64,000 bases of DNA from Protea cynaroides (taxonomy: Eukaryota; Streptophyta; Magnoliopsida; Proteales; Proteaceae). Shown piece by piece: positions 43,421 to 54,151 of this stretch. The DNA is taken from the NCBI GenBank assembly GCA_028583415.1, contig CM053266.1:77449237-77513236 (forward strand), given 5' to 3'. Every line of letters begins with the position of its first letter. The stretch's first letter is position 1. The notes under the pieces are model-generated. The model saw only the letters and a program-made list of their open reading frames with translations. It made no database searches and was not told the DNA's origin. The position numbers were made by a program, and so were the translations under genes.

Positions 43421-43835
43421 TTCCTTGAGACAAAATGTTGGCCTCTGAGTCTTCTTTCTGACCATATATTTGGATTTTATTTTCATGAGCTATATAATTT
43501 TATATTGATTTTATAGTACCACTGGCCAGAATCTGGAACAGACCTGACCAGTGTATTTGCCTGTACTTGGGGAATGTTTTCGACCTGCCTATGGTCTCTT
43601 TCAGGATTAGCTTCCTTGAGACAAAATGTTGGCCTCTGAGTCCTCTTTCTGACCATGTATTCGGATTTTATTTTCATGAGATATATGATTTTATAGTATC
43701 ACTGGCCAGAATCTGGAACAGATCTGACCAGTGTATTTGCCTGTACTTGGGGAATGTTTTCGACCTGCCTATGGTCTCTTTCAGGATTAGCTTCCTTGAG
43801 AAAAAATGTTGGCCTCTGAGTCCTCTTTCCGAGAA
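43421..43835 (+). repeat. About 180-190-bp repeat, two and a quarter copies
   Basis: TTCCTTGAGACAAAATGTTG occurs at 43421 and 43612 and, with one change, at 43792 (spacings 191 and 180). A GTATCACTGGCCAGAATC block sits in the middle of each full unit. Confidence 0.92.
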
Positions 43836-44033
43836 TATCTTTTAAGAATTTTTTGAGTAAGTACAGTGCCGTATGTGCCCATTTTGGTCCAGCCTGACAA
43901 AGCTGTCATCTTGCCGCGTGTTCCATCATGTTTTGATTGATTCTCATATGCTTTGGTTGTTTCTCACATGCCATATTTGATGCTATATTTATTCACATGC
44001 TATGTTCGGATGCTCGTATGCATACACTACTAT

Positions 44034-44125
44034 AATTGGAATGGTCACACTGCCATAATTGGAATGGTCACACTGCCATAATTGGAATGATCACACTGCC
44101 ATAATTGAAATAATCACATTGCCAT
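44034..44125 (+). repeat. 23-bp minisatellite
   Basis: About four copies of AATTGGAATGGTCACACTGCC-type units, the last ones diverged. Confidence 0.88.
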
Positions 44126-44195
44126 GATTGGAATGATACACATGTTTATTGCCATATTTGTCTGCTACACTTGCTCACATGCTATATTAAATGCT

Positions 44196-45170
44196 TATTG
44201 TCACAATTAGGGTAGAAAACCCTAAAAAATGGAAAGAAAATAACATTTAGGGTAGAAAACCCTAAGATGGAAATAAAATAATAATTAGGGTAGAAAACCC
44301 TAAAATGGAAAGAAAATAAGCAGTTAGGGTAGAAAACCCTAAAAATAGAAATAAAATAATAATTAGGGTAGAAAACCCTAAAATGGAAAGAAAGTAACAT
44401 TTAGGGTAGAAAACCCTAAGATGGAAATAAAATAATAATTAGGGTAGAAAACCCTAAAATGGAAAGAAAGTAACATTTAGGGTAGAAAACCCTAAGATGG
44501 AAATAAAATAATAATTAGGGTAGAAAACCCTAAAATGGAAAGAGAGTAACATTTAGGGTACAAAACCCTAAGATGGAAAGAAAATAATAATTACGGTAAA
44601 AAAAACCTAAAATGGAAAGAAAGTAACATTCAGGGTAGAAAACCCTAAGATGGAAAGAAAATAATAATTAGGATAGAAAACCCTAAAATGGAAAGAAAGT
44701 AACAATTAGGGTAGAAAACCCTATAAAATGGAAATAAAATAATAATTAGGGTAGAAAACCCTAAAATGGAAAGAATGTAACAATTAGGGTAGAAAACCCT
44801 AAAAAATAGAAATAAAATAATAATTAGGGTAGAAAACCCTAAAATGGAAAGAAAATAACAATTAGGGGAGAAAATCCTAAAAAATAGAAAGAAAATAACA
44901 ATTAGGGTAGAAAACCCTAAAAATCGAAAGAAAATAATTAGGGTAGAAAACCCTAAAATGGAAAGAAAATAACAATTAGGGTATAAAACCCTAAAAAATG
45001 GAAAGAAAATAGCAATTAGGGTAGAAAACCCTAAAAAATGGAAATAAAATTACAATTAGGGTAGAAAACCCTAAAATGAAAGAAAGTAGCAATTAGTGTA
45101 GAAAACCCTAAAAAATAGAAATAAAATTATAATTAGGGTAGAAAACCCTAAATATGAAAAGAAATAGCAA
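44196..45170 (+). repeat. Telomere-like minisatellite with a palindrome in every unit
   Basis: About 27 units of 33-40 bp. The core TTAGGGTAGAAAACCCTAA is an inverted repeat of the plant telomere word (TTTAGGG/CCCTAAA) around a GTAGAAAAC-like loop; spacers are ATGGAAAGAAAATAAC variants. Alternating spacers (GAAAGTAACATT and GAAATAAAATAATAA) give a higher-order dimer of about 68-70 bp in 44220-44700. Not a true telomere, because units are not adjacent heptamers. Confidence 0.92.
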
Positions 45171-45569
45171 TTAAGATCTTGCCATGCTTAGAATATAGCA
45201 TACTAGATCATGTCATGTAGGCTCTTACCTTATTTACAATACATGCCATATTTGAAAGATTTTTAAACAATCTTACTGTATGTGAATTTCTTGTCATAAA
45301 TGTTTTATGTGCCATATTTAGATAGAATATTCTACTTTTTTGGCAATAACTTATTTTATGCAACACCCTAGTCAAACTGCCATATCTGCACACTTCTAGA
45401 AGACAATCTAGGCGTGGGGACGTGCATTTAGGCACCCACATTCTTGGGAAGGGCATAATGGGAATAATAAAACCTTAATAAAGAAAGAGAATTCTTTGCC
45501 AAACCTTCCAAAATTAGAATTCAGAATGAAAAGGGTAATTTAGGATGATTTGCCCCTCGGCAAACCCTA

Positions 45570-45960
45570 AACCTAGAATAGGTTCTAAACCCTAAACCTA
45601 GAATAGGTTCTCAATCATTAACCTAGAACAGGTTATCCATCCCGAACTATGCGGATTCTGATTCCTAGGGCAAACCCTAGGATACGTAGGCCATTTGGGA
45701 GAAACCCAAATTCGGATCCACAATTTAGTCCACTTGGACTATCCATAGATCCACTAGGATATCCCTCATATTTTAACCCAAATAGGGTTATCCACACATT
45801 AGTCCACTTGGACTATCCATAGATCCATTAGGATATTTATTCACACCTTAGTCCACTCGGACTATCCATAGATCCACTAGGATATTATCTACATTCCAAC
45901 CCAAATAGGGTTGTCCTTAGATCCACTAGGACTATCTATCAGTCCACTTGGACTATCCAG
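45570..45960 (+). repeat. Short repeats near the Solo2 end
   Basis: AACCTAGAATAGGTTCT occurs three times at 45590-45640 (palindromic). Then come TAGTCCACTTGGACTATCC and GATCCACTAGGATAT alternations, four or five times, at 45725-45955. Each word is itself an inverted repeat. Confidence 0.85.
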
Positions 45961-46414
45961 ATCCTAACCCATAGGATTTCTCAACCTTTCAAGCATAAAT
46001 TTCAACTTGAACAATGAACTTAATCATGCACAAGCATAAATCACATCCATAAACTTTAATCACACCTGAACTACGATGGTGAACCTGATTTTCGGAATAA
46101 ATCCGTAATACGTAGGCAATCTGATGGATACAGATTCGGTTCAATGATATCAAACCCTTTGGTTTGGTTTGGCTTAGCAAATAGAGTCTAGCATAGGAAA
46201 GGTATAGGAGACCGATTTCGATCGGGCGGTTTGGGTGCCTAACCCCTTCCCATAACCGTATCCTGACACTTACCCAATCTCTGATGGACCAGAAATCCAA
46301 TCTAAGGGTCATGAGTCAATCGAAGTCTTACCTTGGGGTGAGATTTCACATTTCTAAGGTCCTAGACCTAAATCTAGGTGGCGACTTCTAAATATTTCTA
46401 TCTTTGTCCTCACA

Positions 46415-46744
46415 CCACTCTGCCAACTGACGAACATCAATATCCTGGCCAAGTACCCTACTAGATATCCTCAGACCCAAGTCCAACTACTCATCCTCGA
46501 GATCAGTCTCTACTCGAAGATTACAATAGAATAACCTGACTAAGTTAGGCCTAGTGACTATTCTATACCTCAAGACTACTACCCAGCCTAAAGCGGTGAA
46601 AGCCTTACCCACAGCAAAGTGTTGTAACCTCTCGAAGTCTATGAACCTCCCAGACTCAATAAAAGCTCACTGGAATTTAGGCCGATCATCCTGCTCAGCC
46701 CGAGAATAGAACCTGTGAGCATAAAAGGCTGGTGGTCTAATCAT
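46415..46744 (-). pseudogene. Antisense gene of Chr2, N-terminal piece
   Basis: ATG at 46744 on the minus strand (MIRPPAFYAHRFYSRAEQDD), preceded by a TTTTTATAG acceptor-like word. It continues ESGRFIDFERLQHFAVGKAF, TALGWVVVLRYRIVTRPNLV, RLFYCNLRVETDLEDE and DIDVRQLAEW, up to the Solo2 insertion. It matches VNLAHFALFDVERAFGDMGW and FYCNLQVVGD in Chr1/3/4 at about a third identity by eye, so it shows old divergence with the same plan. Confidence 0.8.
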
Positions 46745-46835
46745 TTTGCTATAAAAACATACAAGAATGGAAATTGTGTGAAGAACTAAGTTAAAGCAAA
46801 AGTTAGACAAAGTTAGACAATGCCAAGTATTTATA

Positions 46836-47912
46836 ATGGAACAACAATAGCAGCAGCAACAATAGCAGCTGTAGCAACAAACAATGAATTAACTCATTAT
46901 GGTTTTACGACAAACCCTTGTGCAAACCGGAGTCCCCCTTGCGCTGGCAGTCAGTACTGTGCCACTCCCTCCTGGATTGAATGCAAATGTGCCAACCACT
47001 ACAACTTCCCATCCTACAAGGTTGCCACAACAGATTCACCATGTCAATTTAGGAGCGCCTGTTGGCCCATTCCCAAATGAAGCCGCCCAAGCTAAATGCT
47101 CTAGAACACTGGAAAGGTTTCAAAAGACGAAGCCATTGAAATTCATCGGTGTGGGTGATAACCTACTGTAGCCTACAGTCTGGATGCAGTCAATTGAGAA
47201 ATGTTTCAAGATGTTGGAACTGATTGATGAACAGTGCATCCTTTGCATAAGTCACATGATAGAAGGTGAACCCTACACCTGGTGGGAATATAACCAGACA
47301 ATTCTTGCAACCTTTAATTCCATTATGACTTAGGCTATGTTCAAGGAAGAATTCTTCAATAACTACTTCCCGAGAAGCTTTCGTGACAAGAAAGTGATAG
47401 AATATCTGACTCACTACCAAGGCTAGAAATCTGTTCAAGATTACCAGATTGAATTTGAATCATTCTTTTATTTTGCACCTGCTTGTATGCACACTGAAGA
47501 AGCCAAGGCAAGGAAATTCTTCAAAGGTCTTCGAAGAACAATCCGAGCCACTGTCGAGACTCGTGGACATACTAGCTATGCAAAGTGTATTCAAACCACC
47601 AAGATAGTAGAAGATGCCCTTTGGGACAGCTATCAGGCTAAGAAAAACTTTAGTAAGAAATTTACTATGCCTGATAAAAAGATTACCAAGAAGCCATTTC
47701 AACACAAGTTTAATGGTAACAAGAGTGCTGCCACTACAAAGACTGCTACAAAGACCCCTACAAATACCACTCCCACTGGACCAATCAAATGTTTTAACTC
47801 TTAACAGATTGGTCATATAGGTCTAATTGCCCAAAGCTTGCCAATGCGATGCAGAGTAAGGTATTTACAATGTCAGCTGAGGAAGCAGAAGGAGCCCCTG
47901 GTATAGTGACAG
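46836..47912 (+). pseudogene. Chr2 gag (broken)
   Basis: ATG at 46836 with a Gln-rich start in which several CAG/CAA codons have become TAG/TAA. Capsid: TLERFQKTKPLKFIGVGD, MQSIEKCFKMLELIDEQC, EGEPYTWWEY, AMFKEEFFNNYFPRSFRDKK. Then HTEEAKARKFFKGLRR and a Lys-rich segment. The zinc knuckle starts CFNSxQIGHIG but is damaged. The end is at a predicted donor, TGACAG/GTATTTC. Confidence 0.85.
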
Positions 47913-47993
47913 GTATTTCATATTTCAGTATTGTGATGATTTCGATACTACTACATGCTTGTGTACATGTAACATATGGACCACACACATTAG
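47913..47993 (+). other. Predicted 81-nt gag-protease intron (Chr2)
   Basis: GACAG/GTATTTCAT starts and CACACATTAG/GCACTC ends. Splicing continues in frame as TG-TLRISDHPA and then a DSGATH protease site. Same position and phase as in Chr1, Chr3 and Chr4, though the sequence is unlike theirs. Confidence 0.6.
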
Positions 47994-48285
47994 GCACTCT
48001 TAGAATATCTGATCACCCGGCTTGAGTTCCATTTGATTCTGGTGCTACTCATTTATTCGTGTCATCTGAGTTTGCCAAGAAGCTATCCATGATTGCGAAG
48101 CAGCTAGTATCTGAGTTAATTGTGCGAACTTCTTTAGGACTGGAAGTAGTACTAACAGAGTACTATGGACCATGTCAAGTTCAGCTAGAGGATCAGAATC
48201 TGAATGGTAATTTGATCCAGCTCAACATGTCAGATTTTAATGCCATCCCAGGCATGGACTGGCACTCCACTCACCGAGCTAGCAT
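47994..48285 (+). pseudogene. Chr2 protease, cut by Chr4
   Basis: VPFDSGATHLFVSSEFAKKL has the intact Asp-Ser-Gly; then LVSELIVRTSLGLEVVLTE, YGPCQVQ and MSDFNAIPGMDWHSTHRAS. One stop (CGA to TGA type) lies just before the active site. The frame enters the Chr4 LTR at 48286. Confidence 0.88.
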
Positions 48286-48564
48286 TATCACACCCCAATT
48301 CTGCACCAACCAAAATGGTGTGATGAACCGTCTATGATCCAATGGTTCAACCAGGATCTCGAATAGCCTATGTCCGTTTTCTTAAACCATATACTTCCAC
48401 AACCATAATCAGAGTAAATAAACAATAGCAGAAGTCTTTAATACTAATGAACTGAGTATCTAACAGTGATAACATAAATAAGTATCCAATTATCTCCAGA
48501 AGACTAAGACATAAAATAAAATAAATTAATCAATTACATGTTCTTAATAATCTAACTAATAAAT

Positions 48565-48702
48565 CTAATCAAAGACGCATGAGTTGCACTCACACAACGA
48601 ATCATGCGACTCCATCATAGCTTCTGCATCTATCGCCACAACATCTCCGTACATCGGAGCATTCACATAGTCTTCTACAGTAGGACCTGCATCATCAACT
48701 AA
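48565..48702 (-). CDS. LTR microprotein frame (Chr4)
   Basis: 46 codons with stop from LVDDAGPTVEDYVNAPMYG to CECNSCVFD; open upstream to an ATG at 48861, giving 98 residues with a Leu/Cys-rich segment (ECICLLHFFVCSLSHDVCS) before the core. This is the longest open version in the window. Between the two, CSPFRRRIF bridges without a stop, unlike Chr1. Confidence 0.55.
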   Translation of the reverse strand, partial: LVDDAGPTVEDYVNAPMYGDVVAIDAEAMMESHDSLCECNSCVFD

Positions 48703-50247
48703 AAATATTCGACGTCGAAAGGGTGAGCACACATCATGGCTCAGTGAGCAAACAAAAAAATGCAACAAACATATGCATTCATTCAATTCATATCTTTGGT
48801 CTGGTTCATAAGTTTGCAATGTGCAATAGAAAGGATAGGTGGCTGCTGCACCTCTATACACGAGTGTGTGAAGCTGCCCAATGGATCAAACACCATTTTC
48901 GTCGCACATGCACCCATCATGGAATAGAGATAGAGCTAAAGTGCCCAGATCAAACACCGCATGACACTTCCCCTGATGCCCTACCCATACCAATACGTAA
49001 GCCCCTATTGGCGAGGGCTTGCAAACTGGGCTCGCAACTAACCAATCCTAATGTCAAACAATGTATCCAAGGCCTCACCCTAGCATCCCTCAATACGTCC
49101 ATAGAGATAGAGCTAAGGCCCCCCAGCAGAGTCAGAGACTACACGGTTTGAGACCACCTCCCCTGATGCCCTACGACATAATAGTTCTGCTAATGTAATG
49201 GCGATACAACGATATCAGTGGACAAGATTTGAGTAGAGATAGAGCTAGAGTCTGGTGACCAAGATGAACCACAGTGTCACGTCCTCCCCCTGATGCTCTA
49301 CTCGCATCAAGTACACTAACCACACATATACATTCACATGCCTATTCCTAGTATCACCATCATCATCATGTTATAAATAAACATAATTAAATATGCATGA
49401 ACAATAATAACAAAAATATTGGATGACATGTGAGATGCACAATACACACATACAAGCATAGAATCATTCATGGCATTGGACTCAATAAATAAAAATAGTT
49501 TATTATTAGCTAATTAGTTTAGGTCATGTTCCCTCACCTTTGGTTGATAGTAGATCCTCGTTCAAGCTTTGTAGTTCACTTTTCAACTACTTGGAAACCT
49601 AACAAGTTGATAGATTTTTAATTAGAATTAATTCTCATGTATTTAGACTAATAGAAATTAAGGGGTCGCAGGTGTGGCAGCACCTGTGGTCTCAGTTTCT
49701 GTGACCACAGGGTGTGGGATCGCAGGGTGGGGTCGGACATACTCCGACCACACGTGCGACCACACCCTCCTAGGAAACTTCCCGAGGGCATGTGGTCGGA
49801 CATGTGTGTTTTGTGGGGTTGGACCTCATGCGACCTCCCGTGCGACCACACGTGTTATGGTCGATCTTTCACTCTTAATTCCATTCCTTCATGTTTGAAT
49901 CCTTTGGCTTATCATCATGGTCCTTTCTATGATTGTTCTATGGCTCAAAACTATTATTTAATACACCATCCATTGTCCACATAATTTTCTCCATGGATTC
50001 TCTTGAAATTTGTCCATGGATGGATGATTTGGGTTTCTCCCATTCCTACCTTCTTCATGAACTATCCTAGGCTCTCAATTTAACATGAAAAATATGTTCA
50101 TATCTTATGCTTGCTGAAGATTCAGAGTTTTCTCTAAATTTTTCTCCTCCTTAGTCTTCTTCTTTAATTTTCCTTCTCTTCCTTCTCTTCTCTTTCTCTC
50201 ACTTTCAATTGAAGTTCTAAAAGGGTGAAAGAGGCTAAGGGACGTCT

Positions 50248-50255
50248 TATTTATA
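50248..50255 (-). promoter_or_regulatory. Chr4 LTR TATA box
   Basis: TATAAATA on the minus strand, followed by AGACGTCCC, as after the boxes of Chr1 and Chr3 (GGACGTCCC, GGACGTTTC). Confidence 0.6.
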
Positions 50256-50620
50256 GAGGAAAATCCTCCATAATATGCCCTAATGAGTTTAGGAAAGAAC
50301 CCCCTTCGGATTAGGAAGGTTTCCTAATTTCAGTTTGTGACTGGGTTCTGTGGGGTCGGAGGTGGGGTCGCAGAATCCGTCGACCGTACCTTTTTAAAAT
50401 ATCTGACCACACGACCTAATTTCGTGTAGTTGGACTCTTTTGAGGTGGGGTTGGTCACACCTATTTAGGCATGCGACCACACGCTCATAATTGACTATTT
50501 TTGGGTTGATTTCATTCCTGGTCATGTGATTTCTTCACGCACTTGGTCCACTTGGCTCGACCATATTAGGTAGACCTGGTACAAGGTGGTAAGACCAGTT
50601 AGTTCAATACAGGTCTGATA

Positions 50621-50632
50621 ACTCCCCCCTCT
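50621..50632 (-). other. Chr4 polypurine tract
   Basis: AAGAGGGGGGAGT-type run on the minus strand, directly before the 3' LTR. Confidence 0.88.
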
Positions 50633-52199
50633 TATTAAAAATTTCATCCTCAAAATTTGCACATACCTTCCGAGTTGTAAAGGTGAGGATATTGCTTTCA
50701 CATGGCATTCTCTTCTTCCCATGTGATCTCTTCTATATCTTGGCTCCTCCAAGTGACCTTAACATAATAAATGTCTCGATTGCGTAGACGTTGAACCTTT
50801 CGACTGGTGATTTCAGTTGGTGCTACTTCAAATGTCAAATCATCAGTTAGACCCGGTGGATCCACAGTTAAAACGTGTGGTGGATCTCTGACGTACTTCT
50901 TTAGTAATGAGATATGAAATACATCATGCACACTTGACAAAGATGGGGGTAGTGCTAACTGATACGCCACTTTTTCACTTTTAGCGAGAATCTCATATGG
51001 CCCGACATATCTCGAACTTAGCTTCCCTTTCTGTCCGAATCGTTTTAAACCTCGCATAGGTGATATTTTCAAGAATACCTTATCACCTACAACAAATTCA
51101 AGGTCTCGATGTCGAGTATCTGCATATTATTTTTGACGTTTCTGAGCTGTTCTAACTCTTTCCTTAATAATGTCGACTATACGACAAGTCTCTTCAACAA
51201 ATTCTGGTCCAACAATACTCCGTTCACCAACTTCATTCCAAAACAAAGGAGTTCGACACTTCCTACCATACAGTGCTTCCTAGGGTGACATTTGTATAGT
51301 AGCCTGATAGCTGTTGTTATAGGCGAACTCGATCAATGGTAGTTTCTCATCCCATGAACCTTCGAAATCAATAACACAAGCTCGAAGGATGTCTTCCAAA
51401 ATCTGAATGGTACGCTCCGACTGTCCGTCTATCTGAGGATGGAATGCAGTACTAAACTTCAACTTTGTATCCATAGCCTTCTGTAATCCTTCCCAAAACT
51501 TTGAGGTCAAGCGTGGGTCTCTGTCGGACACAATGCTTTTAGGTACACCATGTAATCTGACAATGTTATCCACATAGAGCTTGGCTAATCTCTCCAAGGT
51601 ATACTATGGTGGTATAGCTATAAAGCGAGCTGTATTAGTCAGATGATCTACAATCACCCAGACCGCATCAACTACTCGGGGAGTCAATGGTAATCCGGTG
51701 ACAAAATCCATAGTGATACAGTCCCATTTTCATGCTGGTTCTGGCAGTGGTTGCAACAATCCCGTAGGTCTTTGCCATTCAACCTTTACCCTCTGACAAT
51801 TTAGGCATTGAGACACAAATTTAGCTACATCTGCCTTCATTCCTCTCCACCAATATAATTTTTTCAAATCATGATACATCTTTGTACTTCTAGGATGTAC
51901 CAAATAAGCGGTGGTGTGAGCTTCCTTCATTAGTCTGTGTCTAATGTGTAAGTTTTCCATTTCTGGAACACATACTCTTCCTTTGTACTTCAGTACCTTT
52001 TCAACGTCCAAGGTGAACTCAGGAGTAGTCATACATTTTTTGATGTCTTCTTGCACCATTCTCAGATAAGGGTCTGATTTAATAGCAGCTTTCACTTCAT
52101 CTAATATATCAGGTATAATCTTCAATGTTGTGAACATATTTGAAAATGGATGAATAAACCCTTGGTTGGTTGATCCGTCCGATGCATCTATCACGAACT
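50633..52199 (-). pseudogene. Chr4 integrase with chromodomain-like C-terminus
   Basis: HHCC finger HPRSTKMYHDLKK...CLNCQRVK (52194-51730 frame), core CITMDFVTGLP, VPKSIVSDRDPRLTSKFWEG and FHPQIDGQSERTIQI with Asp-Asp-Glu kept, then FAYNNSYQATIQMSP. The end, 51072-50698, has SRYVGPYEILAKSEKVAYQL and RDIYYVKVTWRSQDIEEITW (chromodomain-like). A few stops (near 51603, 51283, 51128) break it, fewer than in Chr3. Confidence 0.93.
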
Positions 52200-53500
52200 G
52201 CTCATAACCATGATTGAATCAGCAACTACATTAGCCTTCCCTTGGGATTTTATCATTGTTTTTCTGCTTAGCGCATCAGCAACTACATTAGCCTTCCCTG
52301 GATGATACTGGATATCACAATCAAAATCTTTCAATAATTCCAGCCATCTTCTCTGTCTCATGTTCAACTCCTTCTGATTAAAAAGATAAGTGAGACTCTT
52401 ATGATCTGATTTAATCTGAAATTTCTCTCCATACAAATAATGTCTCCATATCTTGACAGCATGTACTACTGCTGCTAATTCCAAGTCATGAGTGAGATAG
52501 TTCTTCTCATGTGTCTTCAGTTGTCTTGAGGCATACGCAACTACTTGTTCTCCTTGCATAAGCACACATCCTAAACCCAACCCAGACGCATTAGTGTACA
52601 AGGTAAACGGTTGTCCTGGAATAGGAATAGTCAAGATGGGAGCAGATATCAATCTAGCTTCAATGTTTGAAAACCTTCTTCACATTTATCGGTCCAAACA
52701 AACTTTTCTCCTTTCTTAGTCAAACTAGTGAGAGGTACGGCGATTCTAGAGTAATCTTCCACGAATCGTCGATAATATCTAGCTAGACCTAGGAAATTTC
52801 TGATTTCTGCAACACTCTTAGGTGCTTCCCATTTCACAAAGGCTTCAATCTTGCTAGGATCCACTTTAATTCCTTCAGCGGATACAACATGGCCTAAGAA
52901 AGCGACTTCATTTAGCCAAAACTCACACTTTGTCAATTTGGGGTAAAGCTTCTCTTTTCTTAGTCGCTGCAGAGAAGCTCTTATATTCATGACATGAGTT
53001 TCCTTGTTTTTGGAGTAGACCAATATATCATCAATAAACACAATGACTGACGTATCCAACATATCATGGAATACCCGATTCATGAGTTCCATAAAAGTTA
53101 CGGGTGCGTTAGTCAATCTAAAAGACATGACTAAAAATTCATAATGTTCATGTCTTGTTCTGAATGCTGTCTTTGGAATATCACCTTCCTTAATCTTCAG
53201 CTAATGGTATCCTGACCGAAGTTCAATCTTGGAGAAAACCTTGGCACCTTGCAATTGATCGAACAAGTCATCGATCCGAGGCAACGGGTACCGATTCTTG
53301 ATTGTAAGCTTATTCAATTCTCGATAGTCTACACACAGTCGAACACTATCATCCTTCTTCTTCACAAACAATATCGACGCTCCCCATGGTGATATGTTGG
53401 GTCTGATATAACCCTTATCCAATAATTCCTATAATTGTACCTTTAGTTTATTCAGTTTAGTAGGAGCCATTCGATATGGTGCTTTAGATACTGGTGCGGC
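52200..53500 (-). pseudogene. Chr4 RT and RNase H
   Basis: RT: LDKGYIRPNISPWGASILFV, LCVDYRELNKLTIKNRYPLP, FIDDILVYSKNKETH (both Asp kept), LGHVVSAEGIKVDPSKIEAF. RNase H: LYTNASGLGLGCVLMQGEQ, where the first catalytic Asp is Asn, then THDLELAAVVHAVKIWRHYL, KSDHKSLTYLFNQ and QYHPGKANVVADALSRK. A 57-bp tandem duplication repeats the GKANVVAD end near 52220-52300. Stops near 53200 and 53432. Confidence 0.93.
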
Positions 53501-54082
53501 TCCGAGTATAAGGTCTATAACGAACTCTATCGCTCAGTCGGGTGGTAGTCCTGGTAGTTCCTCAGGAAATTCATCTAAAAAGTCACGCACAACATCAATA
53601 TCCTCCATTCATGGTACTTCCTTGGTGAGGTCGACCACGGATACTAGATACCCAACTCCTCCTTTTTTGAGGCATTTTCTAGCCTTTAATGCAGAGAGGA
53701 TGAGTTTTCGTTTACGGGGTAGTCTGGTTCCCGCAAAGCTAAACTCTGCTCCTTCCTTGTCTTTAAATGTTAATTTTTTTCTGCACATAACAGGTTTGCA
53801 GAATGCCGAGCTAACCAATCCATTCCCAGGATAACGTCAAAGTCTGCCATCTCGAGTTGAATCAAGGTTCCATCCAAAATCTTTTCGCCGATAAGAACTG
53901 GACATGGTCATAACCTTTTTTTAATTCCACTTCTAATCCCATAGGCGATCGTATAAGAAATTTGTGGTCTAAAGATCTAAGGGGTAGATTTAGCTTCTTT
54001 CCAAATGACACAGATATAAAAGAATGAGTAGCTCCAGAATCAAAGAGTACTCTGGCAGGTATGCCATTAATAGGTACGATAT
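53501..54082 (-). pseudogene. Chr4 protease
   Basis: ARVLFDSGATHSF (54060-54015) with intact Asp-Ser-Gly, then MADFDVILGMDWL and LTFKDKEGAEFSFAGTRLPR, LSALKARKCLKKGGVGYLVS and the DLIL-type link to RT. Frameshifts near 53910 and 53815. Confidence 0.9.
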
Positions 54083-54151
54083 TTGTGATTTGTTTTAATT
54101 TAGTCTACATGCTCACACAAGGTAATACAAAATGAAAGGTTCAAATCATAC
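54083..54151 (-). other. Chr4 gag-protease intron remnant, acceptor lost
   Basis: The minus-strand donor GTCACAG/GTATGATTTG is kept at 54152/54151, and the T/A-rich body with GACTAAAT is kept. The acceptor CACAG/GTATCG of Chr1 reads CACAAATATCG here, so both Gs at the joint became As. Splicing at this site should fail. Confidence 0.7.

Larger units (their letters stand above)
41095..46414 (+). mobile_element. Solo2: 5.3-kb solo LTR, Tat/Ogre-like, rich in tandem repeats
   Basis: Starts TGTAAGCACCTC, ends TTTGTCCTCACA, with perfect target duplication CCACT at 41090-41094 and 46415-46419. It splits the antisense gene of Chr2 exactly, and coding sense resumes on both sides. No internal domain, primer site or second LTR copy was found, so it is best read as one very large LTR. 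A late GGTGGCGACTTC word resembles the 3' part of Tat/Ogre LTRs (from memory). A promoter lies near the middle (43025). Five different tandem arrays lie inside. Confidence 0.8.
48286..50620 (-). repeat. Chr4 3' LTR (2335 bp)
   Basis: On the minus strand it starts TATCAGACC (right end) and ends GGGGTGTGATA (left end); both terminal TG/CA pairs have one change. Motif clusters at 50352-50484 (U3) and 49662-49866. The part shared with the 5' LTR (261 bp) is about 92% identical by eye. Confidence 0.9.

Noticed and set aside
44196..45170. CRISPR-like or true telomere array
   Set aside because: Spacers are not unique, units are diverged, and TTTAGGG heptamers are not in tandem; the DNA is plant.
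48059..48337. Fusion of protease to a novel C-terminus
   Set aside because: The end of the frame after 48286 is Chr4 LTR sequence read through.
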